NCBI GenBank assembly: GCA_019594025.1
Contig: JAFDUB010000051.1
Location: 1 to 11,423, forward strand
Direction: 5' to 3'
Source of the DNA: Thermoplasmata archaeon
GTDB taxonomy: Archaea > Thermoplasmatota > Thermoplasmata > Halarchaeoplasmatales > Halarchaeoplasmataceae
Length of the DNA stretch: 11,423 nucleotides
Made by a program: the position numbers and the translations under genes. Of the stretch, positions 6,642 to 11,423 are shown one piece after another (within the stretch, counting starts at the first letter, position 1; each line of letters opens with the position of its first letter). The notes under the pieces were generated by a model. The model had not been told where the DNA came from. It searched no databases and saw only the letters and a list, made by a program, of their open reading frames with translations.

Positions 6642-7268
6642 ATGGTGTCTACCAAAGAGCTTTTCGACATTCTTCTGGATACGTTCGGACCTCAAAACTG
6701 GTGGCCCGGCGATAGTAAGTTTGAGATAATGATAGGAGCCATCCTTACTCAAAACGTAAGCTGGCGTAATGTGGAAAAAGCTATTGATAATCTGAAGCGA
6801 GAAGACGCGTTGAGTCCCGATGCCGTATACAAAATGGACTTAGAACGGTTAGAAGAGTTGATTAAACCTACTGGTTTCTACCGACAGAAGGCGGCACGAC
6901 TCAAGCGGCTGTCAAAGCTTATATTGAAAGAGAGAGGTGTTGATTCATATCTTCAACAAAAGGACCTTCGTGAGCAGTTATTGGACATAAAGGGTATAGG
7001 TCCAGAGACTGCGGATAGTATAGTGCTTTATGCTGGAGAGATACCGACTTTTGTAGTGGATGCCTACACCAAAAGGATAGTCGAACGTTTTTACGGTTTC
7101 AAAGGTAATTACGAAGATATCAAAGAGTTTTTTCAAAAGAGTTTACTAAAAGATGCTGAAACTTACAACGAATTCCACGCCTTGTTGGTTGAGTTAGGCA
7201 AAAAATACTGTAAGAAAACCGGTCCGAGGTGTGGGGAATGCCCTATTTCTCATCTTTGTTCTTATTGA
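6642..7268 (+). CDS. HhH-GPD DNA glycosylase, endonuclease III/MagIII-like, with [4Fe-4S] cluster
   Basis: A base-excision repair glycosylase of 208 residues from the ATG at 6642; a TTG at 6627 would add five. The helix-hairpin-helix is LLDIKGIGPETADSIVLY (113-130), followed by the GPD Asp in FVVDAY (Asp140). Four cysteines at 190, 197, 200 and 206 have the C-x6-C-x2-C-x5-C spacing of the endonuclease III iron-sulfur cluster. The catalytic Lys of endonuclease III (in GRKTAN) is replaced by Glu122 (GPETAD). This points to a monofunctional glycosylase without β-lyase activity, as in the 3-methyladenine (MagIII) branch. The gene is divergent from DUF763 and its last 26 bases overlap the convergent membrane protein gene. 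Substrate is inferred. Confidence 0.85.
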   Translation: MVSTKELFDILLDTFGPQNWWPGDSKFEIMIGAILTQNVSWRNVEKAIDNLKREDALSPDAVYKMDLERLEELIKPTGFYRQKAARLKRLSKLILKERGVDSYLQQKDLREQLLDIKGIGPETADSIVLYAGEIPTFVVDAYTKRIVERFYGFKGNYEDIKEFFQKSLLKDAETYNEFHALLVELGKKYCKKTGPRCGECPISHLCSY

Positions 7269-7782
7269 ACAAATTCCTTCTCCATCGTTTCAAATCTCTT
7301 TTTGCCGATTCGTAGAATGATGGGAAGTAAACCAGACTTAAAAAGCCGGCTACTATCAACACTGCCAAGTAAAAGACTTCTTGGTCCGCCCGGTATGGTT
7401 CTATTCCTCCGATTATAAATCCCAACTCGTCCACAATCAGTCCGAGTCCGGCTCCGAAACTGATTGAGCTGATTCTAACGATGGTTTTACTCCAATAATT
7501 GATGGCGAGCCATGCGGAGATGCAGATTAGAATTATGCCGTATGCGATGTGATGGACATGGTATCCTCCGATAACAACGTTCCTTCCCACGTACACGATA
7601 CCTTCCGGCGGTGCTCTTCTTGCAGCGCCTAAAAAAACAACCCATAATCTCGCACTTATAAAGGAGATAAGGAATGAAATTGACATTAAAAAGGGTACAG
7701 ATTCACGCTTCTTTTTAACTTCAGACTTCAAAGACCTAGGTATGTATGTCAATCCTTCGATTATGTCTTTCTTTTTGACCAT
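7243..7782 (-). CDS. Four-helix membrane protein with a His cluster, function unknown
   Basis: A 179-residue protein with a basic N-terminal arm, four hydrophobic segments (about 31-51, 78-96, 104-126, 135-155) and a very basic C-terminal tail. Notable are GYHVHHIAYGI (73-83, His75, His77 and His78) at the start of the second helix and GLIVDELGFIIGG (114-126, Asp118 and Glu119) in the third. Paired His and Asp-Glu at helix ends could bind a metal inside the membrane or form an active site. I do not recognise a named family. It follows the GT-C gene on the same strand, 56 bases apart, so they may share an envelope role. The 3' end overlaps the DNA glycosylase gene. Confidence 0.7.
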   Translation of the reverse strand: MVKKKDIIEGLTYIPRSLKSEVKKKRESVPFLMSISFLISFISARLWVVFLGAARRAPPEGIVYVGRNVVIGGYHVHHIAYGIILICISAWLAINYWSKTIVRISSISFGAGLGLIVDELGFIIGGIEPYRADQEVFYLAVLIVAGFLSLVYFPSFYESAKRDLKRWRRNLFNKNKDEK

Positions 7783-7838
7783 GTCCTTACCAGTTATATG
7801 GTAAATCGTTAATTAGAATAAATAAAGATTTCGTATGT

Positions 7839-9500
7839 TTATTCTGAAACATTTATGTAATATACCTTGGTATTTTCACCCTGATATACAATGTATCCTC
7901 CATCATACCACTCCACAAGTAAATTCGTCATGGCTCGAGGATTGGTTCCGTCTGTAACCCCTGCTCCTTCGACCATATAGCTATCCATCATCATATACCT
8001 TGCATTTAAAAGTCGGACCTCTTCTTTCGCCTCTTCGATATTGTTAGAAAAGTATGCAGGCTCCCCGTCGGTCCATGATAAATTAGTACCTCCTGTTGAA
8101 AATACCGCTCCGCTCAATCGGTGGTCGGTGAGTATTTTATAATCGGTGGATTCTCTAGCCCAAAATGAGGCTTCCAACGTGTCATACTCGGTCCATTCTA
8201 CATATCCTCCTGCGGTTTCCTGTGAGGGATACATCAGCGGAATGTTCCAGGCAAGCAGCAGTATTATACAGAGGGCCAGAATCTTTGTTCTTTTTGAAAA
8301 TGGATCCGTTAAGTAGTGGAACCATATGGTACCTATGCCGAAGAGTATCGATAATGGAAGCATAAAAAAAGCTACCTGTCTTATGGTGTAAAGGGATGAT
8401 GACCCTGTAACTGCACCCAAAACAAATGTAAAACTCACCGTTAGGAGCCACCCCATCACAGTTATTCCCTCACTAAATATACGGAGAAGCTTTCTCGAGA
8501 ACAACGCAAAAACTCCAAAGATCACGAGAGGTGAATAAAGTAAAATGTTCATGTCCATTGTGATGTCTGTACCCGGTATATTCACAAATACGCTGTACAA
8601 CAGTATTGAGAAGGTGATCAATATAGGGATAATAGATTGTATCGTTTGGTTTTTAAGCTCGTTTCCACTCAGGTCAATCTTCGGTTTCCAAAGTGTTCTT
8701 CTTCTAAATTTTATGAGCAGATAAGCTAAAATCACTATTACATATGGCACAAGAACGATGCTGTAGGAGGGGAACCCTAGGGCACCTAGTAAACGTTCGT
8801 CTCTGAATACCGGGGCACGGAAAAACCAGTATAAAATGGCGGCGGTAGAGAATCCCATATAAAACCACAATCTGATTTTGTTTTCCCAGGATGTTCGAGT
8901 CCTTAGCAGTTCGGAGAAGAAGTATCCTCCGAATAGAAACAGAATCAAGAAAAAGGATGATAGATGATGGGTGATAATCAGTGCCGCCGAGAAGAGAACT
9001 AAAAGGGGTAATAGTTTTTTCAAGTTCCGTTTATTTACTATGAAAGTCATCCAAAGTATGAATATCATCAAAAAGAAACCTAACGTTTCGGGCTTGGGTT
9101 GTGAATAACTGTAAACAAAGGGCACTATAAACGTAAGGAAGGCGGCAGATAGCAGGGAAGCTATCTTATGTCGGCTTATCTTGTGTACTAATTGGAAAAC
9201 CACCAGGGGGACTAAAGAAGATAGTATAACCGGAGTAAAACTCACTGAATTGTGAACGCCTACACCAGTGAGTAGATGAAATGAGCCTGCTAGGGAAAAC
9301 AATCCCGGGAAGAACGGGTAGGCCTGAGCCCAGCCGTCGATGCTGTAATGCATGCTCCCAGAGGATACCCATCGGCTAGTGTAGTAAACGTACTCGCCTG
9401 CATCCATCCCCCATAAAGGATAGTTAAAAAGGGGGTACGTTCTGACCAATATGGAAAGTATAAGTAGTGCCGCCAGTGCGTACCAATATGACCTTTTCAT
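7839..9500 (-). CDS. GT-C fold membrane glycosyltransferase
   Basis: A 553-residue protein that would use a lipid-linked sugar to glycosylate a target outside the cell membrane. The first helix (YALAALLILSILV) leads into NYPLWGMDAGEYVYYTSRW (26-44). Asp33 and Glu36 there sit in the first outer loop where GT-C enzymes hold their catalytic acidic motif. About ten or more further hydrophobic segments follow, with SYSQPKPETLGFF and ITHHLSSFF as later polar loops. A soluble C-terminal domain of about 130 residues begins near PSQETAGGYVEWTEYD. I chose the ATG at 9500; the frame is open to 9650, but that extension is not membrane-like and crosses decayed DNA. Class call is firm; donor and acceptor cannot be told. 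Confidence 0.82.
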   Translation of the reverse strand: MKRSYWYALAALLILSILVRTYPLFNYPLWGMDAGEYVYYTSRWVSSGSMHYSIDGWAQAYPFFPGLFSLAGSFHLLTGVGVHNSVSFTPVILSSLVPLVVFQLVHKISRHKIASLLSAAFLTFIVPFVYSYSQPKPETLGFFLMIFILWMTFIVNKRNLKKLLPLLVLFSAALIITHHLSSFFLILFLFGGYFFSELLRTRTSWENKIRLWFYMGFSTAAILYWFFRAPVFRDERLLGALGFPSYSIVLVPYVIVILAYLLIKFRRRTLWKPKIDLSGNELKNQTIQSIIPILITFSILLYSVFVNIPGTDITMDMNILLYSPLVIFGVFALFSRKLLRIFSEGITVMGWLLTVSFTFVLGAVTGSSSLYTIRQVAFFMLPLSILFGIGTIWFHYLTDPFSKRTKILALCIILLLAWNIPLMYPSQETAGGYVEWTEYDTLEASFWARESTDYKILTDHRLSGAVFSTGGTNLSWTDGEPAYFSNNIEEAKEEVRLLNARYMMMDSYMVEGAGVTDGTNPRAMTNLLVEWYDGGYIVYQGENTKVYYINVSE

Positions 9501-9720
9501 CCTATGTTTATAGGTCGAACCGATAATAGTCTTTTTGTTTTGCGAACAAAGGGGCCGAAAATGTAGTGAAAACGGTGTTACAAGAGGGATTGTGCGTGAA
9601 TGTATAGGACGAGTACCCGAGCAACTCCTCTTTGCACTTCCAATGCACAAAAATTAGAAAAAGTATGCATCACTGATGAACAATACTCATTCAAAATCTG
9701 TCCTGGATATCTAATATTCC
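9501..9720. other. Stretch without an intact gene, upstream of the GT-C gene
   Basis: Apart from the promoter candidates next to the GT-C start I see no conserved frame here. Short open frames run through on both strands but match nothing I know. It may be the badly decayed left part of the insertion sequence whose transposase end lies at 9912-10110. Confidence 0.4.
9523..9530 (-). promoter_or_regulatory. Possible TATA box of the GT-C gene
   Basis: The minus strand reads actattat, centred 26 bases before the ATG at 9500, which would give a leaderless transcript. A second candidate, cctataaac at 9514-9506, is too close to that ATG to serve it. Confidence 0.35.
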
Positions 9721-10110
9721 ATGATTTCTGACTGTAGCATCTGCAAAAAATTCCGTCAAAGTTCAAGTAGGGATTTTGATAATCATTTTATGGTAATCTA
9801 CTGGAATGCAGGGCACCCCATCATTATTTGGAAATCCGCTGGATTTTCCATCGATGTCAGGAATTTTATTCCTGAAACATCTACTGGAATTCAACAAGAA
9901 TTTCCCAGTGTATCGAGAAATGGTTTCATACATATGAACAACATCGTTATAGATACGATACTCTAGAAGAATTCATGCACCGGTATAATGAAATTAAACC
10001 TCACTTCAGTTTAGACTTGAAAACGCCTGAATAGATGTTCTGGAAAAGAGTTCGTTCCTATATTTTAGGTAATTTTTTCGAGAATACCGAAAAAGGTGAT
10101 AAAACATGAC
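9721..10110 (+). pseudogene. Decayed DDE (integrase-core type) IS transposase, C-terminal part
   Basis: The clearest part reads in one frame from 9912: IEKWFHTYEQHRYRYDTL, then EEFMHRYNEIKPHFSLDL, KTPE, a TAG stop at 10032-10034, and MFWKRVRSYILGNFFEN. The 'G-K-I-E-K-W-F-x-T-Y-E ... F-x-x-x-Y-N-x-x-x-P-H-x-S-L ... TPE-x-x-F-W-x-R' pattern is the C-terminal end of integrase-core transposases of the IS481/IS3 type that I know from archaeal elements. Upstream, 9721-9911 holds fragments in shifted frames (such as SSSRDFDN) that may be earlier parts, but no DDE triad can be followed. At least one in-frame stop and probable frameshifts mark it as dead. No clear terminal inverted repeats remain. Confidence 0.65.
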
Positions 10111-10130
10111 CAGGATTAACACCCTTCCAC

Positions 10131-10360
10131 CCTCAAGCCGAGCTTTGCGTATGAAGTGAAATAATTCGCATATAACACAGACGGTTGTGTGAACGATCCC
10201 TCCATGTTCGCACCATCTTAGGAAGCATTCATAGGAGCCTTCGGTATGGTGTCTGCGTGGGTTAACGGGCTTTCTGCCAAGGGGAGCCGGTACGTGGAAC
10301 GGAGGTTTACCGGGAGTATTATACCTCGTCTAACCGTTCTTCCGTGAACTCTTCATCGTC
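10131..10360 (+). pseudogene. Broken coding remnant of unknown family
   Basis: One plus frame reads LKPSFAYEVK, a TAA, FAYNTDGCVNDPSMFAPS, a TAG, then EAFIGAFGMVSAWVNGLS and AKGSRYVERRFTG. Only two stops in about 70 codons, a plausible amino-acid mix and a G+C content rising to about 55% suggest a once-coding segment. I do not recognise the protein. It lies directly after the transposase remnant and runs into the 3' end of the convergent surface-protein gene. It may belong to a second mobile element or be transferred DNA. An RNA gene is the alternative reading. Confidence 0.35.
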
Positions 10361-11423
10361 TGCATTATCTTTAGTGTGTTCCTCTTCATTAGTTAATCTT
10401 CTTTTATTCAACACTGGCATATCCTCAGTTTCCTTCGGAGTACCTTTTCCTTTATCCTTCAGAACTATCTTAAGAAAAGCAATCGCTATCAAGAGCAGTA
10501 ATATCAGTAAAAGGTAGTTTATGAAAGGCTGGGATATCTTTCGTTCTTTCTCCTCTTCATCTTCCACCGTTACCATTGTTGGAGAGGAGGTGACACCTTG
10601 GTAGGACGCACTTACAATATATTTTCCAGGCGTAGTATGCTGGAACACCCCGTTTCCGCCAGTATTCCACCATGAGAAATGATAAACCTCATCGGTTATC
10701 AGGTTACCGTATCGGTCGTATGCGGCTGCGGAAAATTCTACCACCTTGCCGCATTCGATAGTTAGATTTTCTTCAGGGGTAATATACACATTAATTACAG
10801 CCCCGGGTTCAACACTAAGTATTGCCGTAGCTATTAATTTATCGTGCTTACCGGTCACAATCCACGTACCTGCAAACTCAGAAGTATATAAGCTACCGTT
10901 CCATCTTCCACCGCCCTCATCCTCTATGGACCAATCAATTTCAAAATTATCCCCATCAATTATGTTGTAGAATTGATCGTAAAGATTAGCTGCGTAATTT
11001 ACATCCTTTCCCGCTGTAACAACAGTATTTTCGGGTACAACCTCCATATACTCAGGTTCTCCGGGTTCAACCCGAAGTGTTGCGGTAGCAGTCAATTCAT
11101 CGTAAGTACAGGTCACTGTCCAAGCACCAGCAAATTCGGAAGTATATCGATTCTCGGTCCAATTCCCGCCCCCATGCGCTTCGATATACCATTGGCTCTC
11201 ATCGGTAATATCATTTATTATGTTACCGAATTGATCACGTGTTGAAGCGGTGTATTCCTGTACCTCTCCAGCGGTAACATTAGATACTTCTGGTGTTATC
11301 TTGATATGATCTACCTCCGCGGGTTCAACATTAAGTATTGCCGTAGCAGTTAATTTATCGTACGCACCTGTAACACTCCATAAACCTGCAAATTCGGAAT
11401 TGTAAGGGTTATTGATCCAGGTA
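10319..11423 (-). CDS. Membrane-anchored surface protein with Ig-like repeats, partial (start off window)
   Basis: The frame is open from the right window edge to TAA at 10321-10319, giving about 367 residues of a larger protein. It consists of Ig-like (Big/invasin-type) units of about 85-90 residues. Each carries YTSEFAGxWxVTxxYDxL, then TATAxLxVEPG, then a PExxxVTAG and a DQFxNxI stretch. Two full units and flanking parts are visible. The last unit leads to a transmembrane helix (YLLLILLLLIAIAFLKIVL) and an acidic, lysine-rich tail of about 50 residues ending in LDEV. This is the layout of an extracellular stalk or adhesin held by one C-terminal helix. The tail is long and cytoplasmic, not a sorting signal. 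Any Met or Val start inside the window is internal to a repeat. Confidence 0.85.
   Translation of the reverse strand, partial: TWINNPYNSEFAGLWSVTGAYDKLTATAILNVEPAEVDHIKITPEVSNVTAGEVQEYTASTRDQFGNIINDITDESQWYIEAHGGGNWTENRYTSEFAGAWTVTCTYDELTATATLRVEPGEPEYMEVVPENTVVTAGKDVNYAANLYDQFYNIIDGDNFEIDWSIEDEGGGRWNGSLYTSEFAGTWIVTGKHDKLIATAILSVEPGAVINVYITPEENLTIECGKVVEFSAAAYDRYGNLITDEVYHFSWWNTGGNGVFQHTTPGKYIVSASYQGVTSSPTMVTVEDEEEKERKISQPFINYLLLILLLLIAIAFLKIVLKDKGKGTPKETEDMPVLNKRRLTNEEEHTKDNADDEEFTEERLDEV
10840..11423 (-). repeat. Tandem repeats within the surface-protein gene
   Basis: Similar DNA blocks recur about every 260-270 bases. The strings aaattcgga(a/g)t and ttcaac(a/c)... near the 'tccgaatttgcaggt' and 'gttgaacccg' positions appear at about 10805-10880, 11060-11145 and 11320-11400. 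They encode SEFAG...VTG and VEPG in each Ig-like unit. Such near-identical blocks recombine easily and change repeat number, and they also break assemblies. Confidence 0.7.

Noticed and set aside
9501..9650. N-terminal extension of the GT-C glycosyltransferase to 9650
   Set aside because: The extra 50 residues are polar and Cys/Arg-rich ahead of a typical first membrane helix. The ATG at 9500 also fits a TATA-like box 26 bases upstream.
9574..10123. ggtgtta at 9574-9580 and taacacc at 10117-10123 as terminal inverted repeats of the insertion sequence
   Set aside because: The match is only seven bases and fails on both sides; a chance match in two searched windows is likely.
10032..10221. Both the transposase remnant and the following remnant carry a TAG stop that might encode pyrrolysine
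   Set aside because: The second frame also holds a TAA, the transposase is frame-shifted upstream, and there is no sign of pyl genes. Simple decay explains the stops better.
10319..10560. The surface protein as the substrate of the archaeosortase
   Set aside because: There is no PGF-like or similar motif before the transmembrane helix, and the tail after it is about 50 residues long instead of a few basic residues at the very end.

Overview
The window looks archaeal. Several genes have a TATA-like box about 25-35 bases before the ATG, as expected for leaderless or nearly leaderless transcripts. The gene set is also archaeal: a proteasome-activating nucleotidase (PAN), an archaeosortase, a DUF763 protein, a ubiquitin-like protein ending in Gly-Gly, and an SLC13 permease followed by a universal stress protein. 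Base composition is AT-rich and codon use looks uniform. I would place it loosely among Euryarchaeota or Thermoplasmatota-like lineages, without a firm rank. There is no rRNA, tRNA or CRISPR array.

Left end (1-1124). A small ubiquitin-like (ThiS/MoaD/SAMP-type) gene lies in two pieces on opposite strands. The N-terminal half is on the minus strand (116 down to 1) and the C-terminal half, ending VVSGG-stop, is on the plus strand (to 231). A perfect 21-bp inverted repeat (1-21 and 135-155) bounds the flipped piece. Flipping bases 22-134 rebuilds an intact 63-codon gene. This is either an invertible DNA switch or an artefact at a sequence end; the repeat starts exactly at base 1, so the artefact must be taken seriously. 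A convergent archaeosortase gene follows.

Transport and RNA region (1125-4134). A minus-strand two-gene operon encodes an SLC13/DASS permease and a USP-like protein. Divergent from it is a GC-rich, highly foldable stretch (about 3106-3315) with its own promoter, just ahead of a 44-residue zinc-ribbon gene. I could not assign it to a known RNA family. A GPR1/FUN34/YaaH (AceTr) transporter gene follows.

Proteolysis and DNA maintenance (4171-7268). PAN and DUF763 genes lie head to tail on the minus strand. Divergent from DUF763 is a [4Fe-4S] HhH-GPD DNA glycosylase carrying Glu where endonuclease III has its catalytic Lys.

Envelope region and decayed zone (7243-11423). A four-helix membrane protein with a His cluster and a GT-C glycosyltransferase are followed by about 820 bases with no intact gene. 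That gap holds a decayed IS transposase and a second broken coding remnant. The window ends inside a membrane-anchored surface protein built of Ig-like repeats. Archaeosortase, GT-C enzyme and repeat protein suggest a cell-envelope theme, but the repeat protein shows no sorting signal for the archaeosortase.
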